Shown one piece after another: positions 17,923 through 25,679 of a stretch of 64,000 nt of DNA (positions within the stretch are counted from its first letter, which is position 1; the number at the start of each line of letters is the position of its first letter). A program made the position numbers and the translations under genes. The DNA comes from Candidatus Hebobacterum abditum (GTDB lineage: Bacteria; Armatimonadota; Hebobacteria; Hebobacterales; Hebobacteraceae). The stretch lies in NCBI GenBank assembly GCA_029821875.1, contig JALGXW010000001.1:97987-161986 (forward strand), given 5' to 3'. The notes beneath the pieces were generated by a model that had not been told where the DNA came from, did not search any database, and saw nothing but the letters and a program-made list of their open reading frames with translations.

Positions 17923-18726
17923 CTACCTGAACGGAGCGAACGCATCGGCGAGCCGCCTCATGCCCTCGGCCAGCACGCTGCCGTCTGAGCCCAGCCCGAT
18001 GAAGGTGAAGCCGTCCTCTATGGTGCGCGCGATCTGGTCGGGGCTGTTGAGCAGTATCCCAGCGGCCTTCCCACGGTTCTTCGCCGCGTCGGCCACCCGC
18101 TTCAGGGCCTCCCGGAATCGCGGATGGTCGAACTGCTGCGGGATGCCCATACTCACGCTGAGGTCGAGCGGCCCGACGAACAGCACGTCCGCTCCGTCTA
18201 CCGCTGCGATGTCGCCCACTACGTCGAGGGTCGCCTCGGTTTCGATCTGAAGCACGGTCAGCAGCCTCTCGTTCGCCGTGGCGAGGTAATCCGTGAAGCT
18301 CGCGCCGAAGTCGCAGGCCCGGTTGAGGCTGGCGGCGCCCCGAATCCCCTGGGGCGGATAGCGCATGGCCGCGACGGCCTGCTGGGCCTCGGCTTGGCTG
18401 GTGACATAGGGGACGACCACGCCGGCCGCGCCGAGGTCGAGCACGCGCTTGAAGCGTGGCGCTTCGTTCCAGGCGATGCGGACGATGGGCGCGGCAGGCG
18501 TTCTCGCGACGGCCTGCAGTTGGTGCAGACAGCCCTCGTGGTCGCCCGCCCCATGCTCGAGGTCGATCACGACCCAATCGAAGCCGGCCGTGGCCGCGAT
18601 CTCGGCCGTCATGCTCGAACCGAGGTTCAGCCAGGTGCCGGTCGCTAGCTCCCCCCGCAGAACTCGCTCTCGTATCCGCTGCATCAGATGGCTCCCGTAC
18701 AGGACGTTGTCTGCGCGGTCTTCCAT
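17923..18726 (-). CDS. HpcH/HpaI-family aldolase
   Basis: 267 aa. It is a class II metal-dependent TIM-barrel aldolase/citrate lyase family protein. Family segments are WVVIDLEHGAG, ITSQAEAQQAV-like VTSQAEAQQAV, LQIETEATLDV, and GPLDLSVSMG. These enzymes cleave 4-hydroxy-2-oxo acids (for example the heptanedioate or 2-keto-3-deoxy-rhamnonate aldolases) to pyruvate and an aldehyde. The substrate is unknown; nearby sugar enzymes suggest sugar-acid breakdown. The ATG at 18684 (MQRIRERV) is an equally good start because homologues usually begin near that point. It is divergent from the epimerase gene at 18838. Confidence 0.82.
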   Translation of the reverse strand: MEDRADNVLYGSHLMQRIRERVLRGELATGTWLNLGSSMTAEIAATAGFDWVVIDLEHGAGDHEGCLHQLQAVARTPAAPIVRIAWNEAPRFKRVLDLGAAGVVVPYVTSQAEAQQAVAAMRYPPQGIRGAASLNRACDFGASFTDYLATANERLLTVLQIETEATLDVVGDIAAVDGADVLFVGPLDLSVSMGIPQQFDHPRFREALKRVADAAKNRGKAAGILLNSPDQIARTIEDGFTFIGLGSDGSVLAEGMRRLADAFAPFR

Positions 18727-18837
18727 GTCGAGCCTGCGCGTCCTCTAGGACCTGCCATGCAGGTGAGCCGTCACAGGCGGCAAACTACGGACCCCGACCT
18801 ATGGCTGAACTGCGGCGCAGCGGGAGGAAAGAGAAGC

Positions 18838-19674
18838 GTGGAGATCGGATTGCTGACAGCCCCCCTCGGGGACAAGAGCCTGGAATGGGTAGCTGACTTC
18901 GCACATGTGCACGGCTTCGGTGCCCTCGAAGTGGTCGCGCGGCCGGGCGGCGGGCACATTGATACCGCAACCCTCACGGAGGAGAAGGCCGGGCAGATCA
19001 AGGACCTCGTCCACCGGGGCGGCGTCCGGATTTCGAGCCTCGCCTGCTACGTGAATCTGCTCGAGCCGGATGCAGCGAAGCGCTCCCAGTTGGCAGAGGA
19101 CATGCGTTCCGTCATCGACGCCGCGCAGGCCCTGGGAGTTGAGGTGGTGTGCACGCTGGCCGGCATGCCGATGCCGGGCAAGGACAAGATGGCGACCATC
19201 GAGGATGACTTCCCGGCCGTGTTTGCGCCACTGACGGAGTACGCGGGCGAGCGGAACGTGAAGATAGCTTTCGAGAACTGGTTCGCGACCAACCTGCAGA
19301 ACCTGGCCCACTGGGAGCGCGTCTTCGAGGTCGTGCCGGCGCCGAACCTCGGGCTGAACTACGACCCCTCCCACCTCCTCTGGCAGGGAATCGACTACCT
19401 CGAGGCAGTCGAAGACTTCCGGGACCGCATCTACCATGCCCATGCCAAAGACACTGAGATCAAGCAGCACATGCTGCGGCGGCTGGGCAATCAGTCGATG
19501 GAGTGGTGGCGGTACTGCATCCCGGGCTACGGTGAGGTGGACTGGGGTGTCCTCATCGCTCGCCTGCGCGATGTCGGATACGATGGCGTGCTCAGTATCG
19601 AGCACGAGGACCGCGCCTTCGGTGTGGAGGAGGGCTTCATCAAGGGGCAGCGGTATCTGGCGCAGTACCTGTAG
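18838..19674 (+). CDS. Sugar phosphate isomerase/epimerase, TIM barrel
   Basis: 278 aa, AP-endonuclease-2/xylose-isomerase-like TIM barrel. Putative metal ligands lie in IAFENWF, NYDPSHLLWQ, IYHAHAKDTE and SIEHEDR. Related enzymes interconvert keto-sugars, inositol derivatives or hydroxypyruvate. The GTG at 18838 was chosen because GGGAGGA (18821-18827 region) lies 10 bases before it and the family begins with IGLLT-like residues; a longer open frame upstream overlaps the divergent gene. It may act with the HpaI-type aldolase in sugar-acid catabolism. Confidence 0.8.
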   Translation: MEIGLLTAPLGDKSLEWVADFAHVHGFGALEVVARPGGGHIDTATLTEEKAGQIKDLVHRGGVRISSLACYVNLLEPDAAKRSQLAEDMRSVIDAAQALGVEVVCTLAGMPMPGKDKMATIEDDFPAVFAPLTEYAGERNVKIAFENWFATNLQNLAHWERVFEVVPAPNLGLNYDPSHLLWQGIDYLEAVEDFRDRIYHAHAKDTEIKQHMLRRLGNQSMEWWRYCIPGYGEVDWGVLIARLRDVGYDGVLSIEHEDRAFGVEEGFIKGQRYLAQYL

Positions 19675-19712
19675 ACCGCAGTCTGCTGTCATCAGAGCCG
19701 AACCGGGTCGCG

Positions 19713-19742
19713 TTGACGCCCTTTCTTGCGGCGTGCTAGAAT
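19713..19742 (+). promoter_or_regulatory. Promoter of rarA-mnmA
   Basis: TTGACG (19713-19718), 18 bases, TAGAAT (19737-19742) with an extended TG one base upstream of the -10. The rarA ATG follows 18 bases after the -10, so the leader would be very short. Confidence 0.55.
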
Positions 19743-19759
19743 CCCCGCGGAGATGATCT

Positions 19760-21145
19760 ATGGGTGGTGAGGAGGCGGCGGGGAGCCTGTTCCCGGAGGA
19801 GCGGCGGGCCGCGCAGGAGGCCAAGACGCAGGCCATGCCGCTCGCCGCGCGTATGCGGCCGCGCATGCTTGACGAATTCGTGGGGCAGGAGCAGATCGCC
19901 GGGCCCGGCACCTACCTGCGGCAGGCCATTGAGGAGGACGAGCTCTCGTCCGTGATCTTCTACGGGCCTGCGGGGACGGGCAAGAGCACCCTCGCTCACA
20001 TCATCGCCCATTACACGAAGGCTCAATTCGAACCCTACAGCGCGGTCACGTCCGGAGTAGCCGACATCCGCCGGGTCACACAGCAGGCCAGGAAGCGGAT
20101 GCAGGTGCAGGGGCGGAGGACGATCCTCTTCGTCGATGAGATCCACCGCTTCAACAAGGCGCAGCAGGACGCATTCCTGCCCTTCGTGGAGGACGGCACG
20201 ATCATCCTCATCGGCTCCACCACTGAGAATCCTTTCTTCGAGATCAACGCGCCGCTGGTGAGCCGCTCCCGCATCTTCGTCTTCGAGCCGCTGACTGCCG
20301 AGCAGGTCGGCACGATTGTCGACCGGACCCTGGCCGATGCAGAACGCGGCCTCGGTGGGCAGAACATCGAGGTGACAGCGGAGGCGCGAGAGCACATCGT
20401 CAACCTGGCCAATGGCGACGCGCGGGCGGCGCTCAACGCGCTGGAGGCGGCCGCGCAGCAGGCCGCGGCTGGGCGGGACAAGCGTGTGGTCACGCTGGAG
20501 ATGGTGGAGGACGCCGCTCAGCGCCGGGCACTCACGTACGACAAGGCCGGCGACACTCACTACGATGTGATTTCCGCCTACATCAAGAGCATGCGCGGCG
20601 GAGACCCGGACGCGGCCCTCTACTGGCTGGCACGGATGATCTCGGCGGGGGAGGACCCGCGGTTCATCGCCCGGCGGCTGGTGATACAGGCGGCGGAGGA
20701 CGTCGGCAACGCCGACCCGATGGCGCTCATGGTCGCCACCGCGGCCGCGCACGCGGTGGAGTATGTAGGTCTGCCAGAGGCCCAGATCCCGCTCGCCCAA
20801 GCGACAGCCTATGTCGCTGCCGCGCCCAAGAGCAACGCCTCCTATCTGGCCATCGCCCGGGCGATGGAGGATGTGCGGAATCGAGTGGTTCCCCTCGTGC
20901 CGAAGCACCTGCGGGACGCGAACTACCCCGGCGCGAAGCAGTTCGGGCACGGCGACGGCTACCAGTACCCCCACGACCTTCCGGGGCACTTCGTCTCACA
21001 GGAGTACCTGCCGAAGGGCACCAAGTCGCGCCGCTACTACGAGCCGGCCGAGCAGGGCTACGAGAAGAAGATCAAAGCGCGGCTGGAGGAGTGGCGCCGG
21101 CGGCGCCGCGAAGCGGGAGGGGACGAGGGGTCCGCGAACCCATGA
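19760..21145 (+). CDS. rarA: Replication-associated recombination AAA ATPase RarA (MgsA)
   Basis: 461 aa. Walker A is GPAGTGKST (near residue 72) and Walker B LFVDEIHRFNKAQQD, followed by the sensor GSTTENPFF and the C-terminal tetramerisation segment ending FPDDLPGHF-like YPHDLPGHFVSQEYLP. RarA acts at stalled replication forks. Length and domain order are normal. A promoter is seen just upstream, and the last four bases overlap the mnmA start, so the two are coupled. Confidence 0.93.
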   Translation: MGGEEAAGSLFPEERRAAQEAKTQAMPLAARMRPRMLDEFVGQEQIAGPGTYLRQAIEEDELSSVIFYGPAGTGKSTLAHIIAHYTKAQFEPYSAVTSGVADIRRVTQQARKRMQVQGRRTILFVDEIHRFNKAQQDAFLPFVEDGTIILIGSTTENPFFEINAPLVSRSRIFVFEPLTAEQVGTIVDRTLADAERGLGGQNIEVTAEAREHIVNLANGDARAALNALEAAAQQAAAGRDKRVVTLEMVEDAAQRRALTYDKAGDTHYDVISAYIKSMRGGDPDAALYWLARMISAGEDPRFIARRLVIQAAEDVGNADPMALMVATAAAHAVEYVGLPEAQIPLAQATAYVAAAPKSNASYLAIARAMEDVRNRVVPLVPKHLRDANYPGAKQFGHGDGYQYPHDLPGHFVSQEYLPKGTKSRRYYEPAEQGYEKKIKARLEEWRRRRREAGGDEGSANP

Positions 21146-22233
21146 GCGGACGGCGCGTCGCTGTCGCGATGAGCGGCGGGGTGGACAGTTCAGTCGCGGC
21201 AGCGCTTCTGCTGGAGCAGGGGTGTGAGGTCGTCGGGTTCACGATGCAGATCTGGCCCCGTGAGGCGGAGGAGAGCGCGCCACCGGGACTGCGGGGGTGC
21301 TGCGGACTGGAGGCGATCGACTCGGCCAAACGCGTGGCCAGCACTCTCGGCATCCGGCACTACGTACTGAACCTCCGCGAACCGTTCGAGCAACTAGTGA
21401 TAGATCCATTCTGCGACGAGTACGCCGCGGGCCGAACTCCCAACCCCTGCATTCGGTGTAACACCTTCGTGAAGTTCGGCCCGCTGTTGAGGCGGGCGGC
21501 CGAGGTCGAGGCGGCGAAGCTGGCCACGGGCCACTACGCCGGGACGGCATATGACGAGCAGTCGGACAGATGGCAACTGCTCTGTGGGGCCGACGAGGCG
21601 AAGGACCAGTCGTACAGCCTCTACTCACTCAGTCAGGGGCAACTGTCGCGAGCGATGTTCCCTCTGGGCGAGATGACGAAGAAGGAGGTGCGGAGCAAAG
21701 CCGGCGAGCTCGGTTTGCCGTCGGCGGATCGGCCTGAGAGCCAGGAGGTTTGCTTCCTCTTCGGGGAGAGCTACCGGGAGTATCTGGCGCGTCAGCGGCC
21801 CGAGCTCGTTCGACCTGGTCCCATCGTTGACAGCGAGGGCAGGCAGGTCGGGCGGCACCGGGGCACGGCTTTCTACACAGTCGGGCAGCGGGAGGGCCTC
21901 GGCGTCTCCCGTCACACACCTCTGTATGTGACTGATATTGATGTGGGCTCCAATCGCCTGGTCGTCGGCGAAGCGGAAGAGGCGGCGGCGCGCGGTCTCG
22001 TGATGGGCGACGTCAACTACGTGTCTATTGCGGATCTGCCAACGGAGGGGAGGCAGCTGAGAGCGAAGATCCGATCCGCAGGTCGCGCCGCGGCCTGCGT
22101 CGCGCGACCCGATGGAGACGGCGTGCGGGTGGAGTTCTCGGCCCCGCAGTGGGCTGTGTCTCCCGGGCAGGCCGCCGTGTGTTACGAAGGCGACGCAGTG
22201 GCGTTCGGCGGGATCATCGAAGCTGGATTCTGA
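21142..22233 (+). CDS. mnmA: tRNA 2-thiouridylase
   Basis: 363 aa. It inserts sulfur at U34 of Lys, Glu and Gln tRNAs. Visible are the PP-loop AMSGGVDSSVAAALL (residues 9-23), catalytic Cys103 in TPNPCIRCN and the second Cys204 in SQEVCFL. The GTAFYTVGQREGLG segment is also typical. The ATG at 21142 overlaps the rarA stop (ATGA). A start at 21091 in the same frame would overlap rarA by more and adds nonconserved residues. Sulfur delivery would need IscS and possibly Tus proteins elsewhere. Confidence 0.95.
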   Translation: MSGRRVAVAMSGGVDSSVAAALLLEQGCEVVGFTMQIWPREAEESAPPGLRGCCGLEAIDSAKRVASTLGIRHYVLNLREPFEQLVIDPFCDEYAAGRTPNPCIRCNTFVKFGPLLRRAAEVEAAKLATGHYAGTAYDEQSDRWQLLCGADEAKDQSYSLYSLSQGQLSRAMFPLGEMTKKEVRSKAGELGLPSADRPESQEVCFLFGESYREYLARQRPELVRPGPIVDSEGRQVGRHRGTAFYTVGQREGLGVSRHTPLYVTDIDVGSNRLVVGEAEEAAARGLVMGDVNYVSIADLPTEGRQLRAKIRSAGRAAACVARPDGDGVRVEFSAPQWAVSPGQAAVCYEGDAVAFGGIIEAGF

Positions 22234-22247
22234 GGAGGGACTCGTCG

Positions 22248-22661
22248 ATGGAGAAGGTGGCGTTGGGGGCAGCAACGCTGGCTGCTCTACTAGTCGCTGT
22301 GGTCGCGATCAGGCTGTACATACTAATCTCGCGCGCGCAGTCGGCAGTCGACCGGCTCGAGCGCCTGGTGGAATCGGAGGCGGTGTCGGCTGTGCGTGCC
22401 TGGGAGGGGGCGGCGCGAGGGGTTAGGGAGGCGGCAGGGAAGTTAGGAGCCGGGCTGGAGTCTCTGGCGAGCGCCCTGCGCCGATTGGATCGAGTCACCG
22501 AGAAGCTGGAGCCAGAGGTGCTTCGCCTGACGGCGATTCAGCCCGCCGTGGCCAAGGTGGCCTCGTGGCTGGGCGGCGTCAGCAAGGGCCTGGCAGACGT
22601 CATGGGGCGCCGGCCCAAGACGAAGGCGGCCGGAGAGGGCGTCGAGACAGAGGCCGGGTAG
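22248..22661 (+). CDS. DUF948-like membrane-anchored coiled-coil protein
   Basis: 137 aa. One N-terminal membrane helix (about 4-27) is followed by an alpha-helical, heptad-like region (SAVDRLERLVESEAV and AGLESLASALRRLDRV). This resembles DUF948 proteins found in Gram-positive-type operons. Function is unknown. A GAGGAGG site lies before the ATG. It sits 14 bases after mnmA and 9 bases before the anti-sigma antagonist gene, so it may belong to either unit. Confidence 0.55.
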   Translation: MEKVALGAATLAALLVAVVAIRLYILISRAQSAVDRLERLVESEAVSAVRAWEGAARGVREAAGKLGAGLESLASALRRLDRVTEKLEPEVLRLTAIQPAVAKVASWLGGVSKGLADVMGRRPKTKAAGEGVETEAG

Positions 22662-22670
22662 GAGAGCCAG

Positions 22671-23024
22671 ATGACCACGCCGCTGAAGATCGCCTCCCGA
22701 ACAGAGGGTAAGGACACGGCCATTCTGTCGCTTACCGGTGAGGTGGACGTGGCGAACGCCGGCCGGGTCCGCGACGCCGGCCTCAAGCTGATCTCAGACG
22801 GAATCAAGCATTTGATCATCGATCTAAGCCCTACCGACTATATGGACAGCACGGGTTTGGGAACGCTTGTCGGGCTGCACAAGCGCCTCGTGGAGTCGGA
22901 GGGAGAGCTGATCGTCGCCGGGCCGCAGCCTCGGGTAGAGCGGTTGTTCGAGATTACGGGCCTGACTCAGGTCTTTAGAATCTTCGATGACGTGGACGCT
23001 GCTCTGAAGGAGGTGCGGGGATGA
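22671..23024 (+). CDS. STAS anti-sigma factor antagonist (RsbV/SpoIIAA-like)
   Basis: 117 aa, a single STAS domain. The phosphorylatable serine is Ser60 in YMDSTGLGTLVGL. In partner switching, the unphosphorylated antagonist binds the anti-sigma kinase and frees the sigma factor; phosphorylation by that kinase blocks it. The next two genes encode exactly that kinase and sigma factor, with a 4-base overlap to the first. No PP2C phosphatase (RsbU/SpoIIE) is in the window to reset it. Confidence 0.88.
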   Translation: MTTPLKIASRTEGKDTAILSLTGEVDVANAGRVRDAGLKLISDGIKHLIIDLSPTDYMDSTGLGTLVGLHKRLVESEGELIVAGPQPRVERLFEITGLTQVFRIFDDVDAALKEVRG

Positions 23025-23449
23025 AGACGACGACCCCCGACCAGGTGGAGATTCGGCTCCCGCGCAGGGCCGAGTTCGTGCGGGTGGCGCGGATGGCCGC
23101 GTGCGCGGTGGCCTCCCAGCTCGACTTCACCTATGACGTTGTCAAGGACGTAGAGCTCGCCGTGGGAGAGGCGTGCGCGAACGCCGTGGAGCACGTCGCC
23201 GAAGAGGGCTGCAATGAGATCTTGGTCAGGTTCGGCATCGATCCCACGCAGCTCACAATTGAGGTCCTCGACCGGGGACAGGGGTTTGACCCGAACGAGG
23301 CCGGAGGCGGGCGGGAGCAGGACTGGGATGACCCCGGCGGGCTGGGGCTTGGACTTGTGGTCATCAGGGAACTGATGGACGACATGGTCATTGAGTGCGA
23401 CGAGGCGACCGGGACCTGTGTCCGGATGGTGAAGTACAGGTCGAGGTAG
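23021..23449 (+). CDS. Anti-sigma factor serine kinase (RsbW/SpoIIAB-like)
   Basis: 142 aa, a GHKL-type ATPase domain. The N-box VGEACANAVEHVA and the G-type motifs VLDRGQGFDPNE and GGLGLGLVVIRELMD are visible. It should hold the downstream sigma factor inactive and phosphorylate the upstream STAS protein. The ATGA overlap with the antagonist gene and 5-base gap to the sigma gene give a compact rsbV-rsbW-sig order. Confidence 0.88.
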   Translation: MKTTTPDQVEIRLPRRAEFVRVARMAACAVASQLDFTYDVVKDVELAVGEACANAVEHVAEEGCNEILVRFGIDPTQLTIEVLDRGQGFDPNEAGGGREQDWDDPGGLGLGLVVIRELMDDMVIECDEATGTCVRMVKYRSR

Positions 23450-23454
23450 GGCAC

Positions 23455-24273
23455 ATGACCCCGCGGAAGGCCGCGGAAGCGAAAGAGGTCGAGGAGAAGG
23501 CGAAGGCCGGAACCAGGCCGGGCCGGGACGCGGCCACGCCAGAGCTCTTCACGAAGTTCCAGCAAACCCGCGATCCGCAGGTGCGGGAAGAGCTGATACT
23601 GGCCCACATGAACCTCGTGCGCTACCTCGCGCGGAAGTTCGCCAATCGGGGTGAGCCCCTGGAGGACCTGATTCAGGTCGGGATGGTTGGCCTCATCAAT
23701 GCCATAGACCGATTCGATTCGAGCCGCGGCATTCGGTTTGCGACCTACGCCACTCCGACGATCCTGGGGGAGATCAGGCGCTACTTCCGTGACCGGGGAT
23801 GGGCCGTGAAGGTGCCCCGCCGGCTGCAGGAGCTCAATCTGGCGGCCAACAAGGTGGTCGATGAACTGACTCAGCGACTGACCCGGCCGCCTACGGTTCG
23901 CGAGATCGCGTCGGAGATGGACGTCACCGAGACCGAGGCCCTGGAGGCGATGGAGCTCAGCGAGATGTACGAGCTGCCTTCTCTCGATGGCGAACTCGGC
24001 GCGGAGTCCGACGAGGCGCGGAGCCGACTGCAGGACTATGTCGGACACGTGGATGAGGAGATCGAGCAGTTCGAGCGGAAGAGCCGACTGGCCGAAGCGC
24101 TGCGAGCCCTATCGCCGCGGGAGCAGAGCATCATAAAGATGCGCTTCTTCGACAACCTGTCTCAGACGCAGGTCGCCCAGGAGCTCAACATATCGCAGAT
24201 GCATGTCTCGCGGCTCCAACAGCGAGCCCTGGCGAAGCTGCGAGAGCTGCTCCGCGAGCAGGAGAACGAGTGA
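23455..24273 (+). CDS. Sigma-70 factor of the SigB/SigF/SigG group
   Basis: 272 aa. Region 2 contains NLVRYLARKFANRG, LIQVGMVGLINAIDRFD and FATYATPTILGEIRRYFRD. Region 3 follows, and region 4 ends with LSQTQVAQELNISQMHVSRLQQRAL. The 30-residue N-terminal extension is charged and may be unstructured. The ATG at 23455 follows the kinase stop by 5 bases; an in-frame ATG at 23395 would overlap the kinase gene. It probably directs a stress or developmental regulon, set by the two genes before it. Confidence 0.9.
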   Translation: MTPRKAAEAKEVEEKAKAGTRPGRDAATPELFTKFQQTRDPQVREELILAHMNLVRYLARKFANRGEPLEDLIQVGMVGLINAIDRFDSSRGIRFATYATPTILGEIRRYFRDRGWAVKVPRRLQELNLAANKVVDELTQRLTRPPTVREIASEMDVTETEALEAMELSEMYELPSLDGELGAESDEARSRLQDYVGHVDEEIEQFERKSRLAEALRALSPREQSIIKMRFFDNLSQTQVAQELNISQMHVSRLQQRALAKLRELLREQENE

Positions 24274-24357
24274 CGGGGGCACGGGGGGGCTGGGGGATGG
24301 CGCCCGGCGGTTTGGGATGGCGTCAGGCTGGGAGCGAGCACATCGGGGAGGTACAGC

Positions 24358-25569
24358 TTGGACCTGCCAACAGCTGTTGTCGCCCTCATAGCGGTCGCAG
24401 TCATTGCTTACATCGTGACTATCGTTCACGCCGCGACGACGCGTACGCTTGGGCTCCAATCGGAGACTTACCGGCCTGAAGAAAGGCTGCTCGCCTGGCC
24501 GAAGTGGCTCTTCGGCCTCATCGGCGTGCTGCTGGTCATCTGGCTGCTCTATCGTGTACGCGGGATACTTCTCCCCTTCGTGCTGGGAGCGCTCATCGCT
24601 TACCTGTTGAATCCCGGCATCGCGCGCCTCGAACGGAAGGGGTGGAGGCGAGGCAGAGCGATTCTCGTTGTGTTCGGCGTCTTCCTGGCGCTATTAGTGC
24701 TGGCCGTCATCCTCCTCGTTCCCCAATTCATCACCGATGCGAACAACCTGGTCCAGGAGTACGAGTACTACGCGAAGGCGTCGCGGCAGCTGTGGGAGTC
24801 GCTGAGGGAGACCGTCGAGGGTTGGGGTCAGGTCGTGGGCATGCTTCCGGAGGAGGTGCGCAGCGCGTTCAGCGACTTGGCGGACGCAGCTCAAGCGTAT
24901 GGCCGTAATGTCCTGAGCAAGAGCATCATATGGCTCAACCGATCGGTCGTTCTCGTGTCTCTGCTGGTGATCACCCCGGTCGTGGCCTTCTGGGTGCTGC
25001 GCGACTACCAGAGGCTGGGGCAGCGACTGCTTCGCGCAGTGCCTGAGCCGCGTCGGCGCGCCCTGGTGGAGGTGCTCGGAGAGATCAACAAGCTTGTGGG
25101 GAGCTACCTCCTCGGCATGGTCACTATGATGGTCGTTGTCGGGATCTTCGCCATCATCGTGCTCACGGCCACGGGTGTCCCCTTCTCGGTGCTGCTCGGC
25201 ATCATGACGGGCGTGCTCTACGTGATCCCCTACATCGGGTTCCCGGCCGCCATGATCGTCATTGTCGTCACGATGGCCGTCACTGACAAGGGCCTCGCTA
25301 TGATCCTGGTCACGCTGGGCATCATGATGGCGGGCAACATCGCCTTTGATTACGGTGTTCAGCCGAGGGTCATCGGAAAGCGGGTGGGGCTCCATCCGCT
25401 CGTCGTGATTTTCTCGATCCTCGCCGGGGCCAGCCTCCTCGGCTTCGTGGGGATCGTGCTGGCCGTCCCGGTTGCGGGGTCGATTAAGGTCGTCTTGCTC
25501 CACTTCTGGCCGGAGCTCTTCTCTTCCGAGGGCGAGGTCGCTCAGGCCGGGGATGCAGAGACCGGATGA
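24358..25569 (+). CDS. AI-2E family transporter (PerM/TqsA-like)
   Basis: 403 aa with about eight membrane helices: three near the N-terminus (residues 2-22, 45-65 and 96-122), a soluble middle part, and a C-terminal block with GVLYVIPYIGFPAAMI and FDYGVQPRVIGKRVGLHPL. The family includes autoinducer-2 exporters and Na+/H+ antiporters, so the substrate is unclear. Start is TTG at 24358 with GGGGAGGT (24345-24352) well placed. It stands between the sigma factor and alaS, which has its own promoter. Confidence 0.85.
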   Translation: MDLPTAVVALIAVAVIAYIVTIVHAATTRTLGLQSETYRPEERLLAWPKWLFGLIGVLLVIWLLYRVRGILLPFVLGALIAYLLNPGIARLERKGWRRGRAILVVFGVFLALLVLAVILLVPQFITDANNLVQEYEYYAKASRQLWESLRETVEGWGQVVGMLPEEVRSAFSDLADAAQAYGRNVLSKSIIWLNRSVVLVSLLVITPVVAFWVLRDYQRLGQRLLRAVPEPRRRALVEVLGEINKLVGSYLLGMVTMMVVVGIFAIIVLTATGVPFSVLLGIMTGVLYVIPYIGFPAAMIVIVVTMAVTDKGLAMILVTLGIMMAGNIAFDYGVQPRVIGKRVGLHPLVVIFSILAGASLLGFVGIVLAVPVAGSIKVVLLHFWPELFSSEGEVAQAGDAETG

Positions 25570-25572
25570 GTC

Positions 25573-25581
25573 TGCTATAAT
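25573..25581 (+). promoter_or_regulatory. Extended -10 promoter of alaS
   Basis: TGcTATAAT (25573-25581) is a consensus extended -10 element. A good -35 is not visible. The leader (about 25588-25679) has a TGCGCCGGCGCA palindrome but none of the T-box features I would recognise. Confidence 0.55.
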
Positions 25582-25679
25582 AGGCGTACCACTTGCGCCG
25601 CGCCCGAGTGCGCCGGCGCAATTGTTATAGCGGCCAGCGCGGCACACAGCAGACGAGACTCGACGGGAGACGAAGGCGC

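Noticed and set aside
25582..25679. T-box or other riboswitch in the alaS leader
   Set aside because: Only about 98 bases, no T-box sequence or terminator hairpin recognised.
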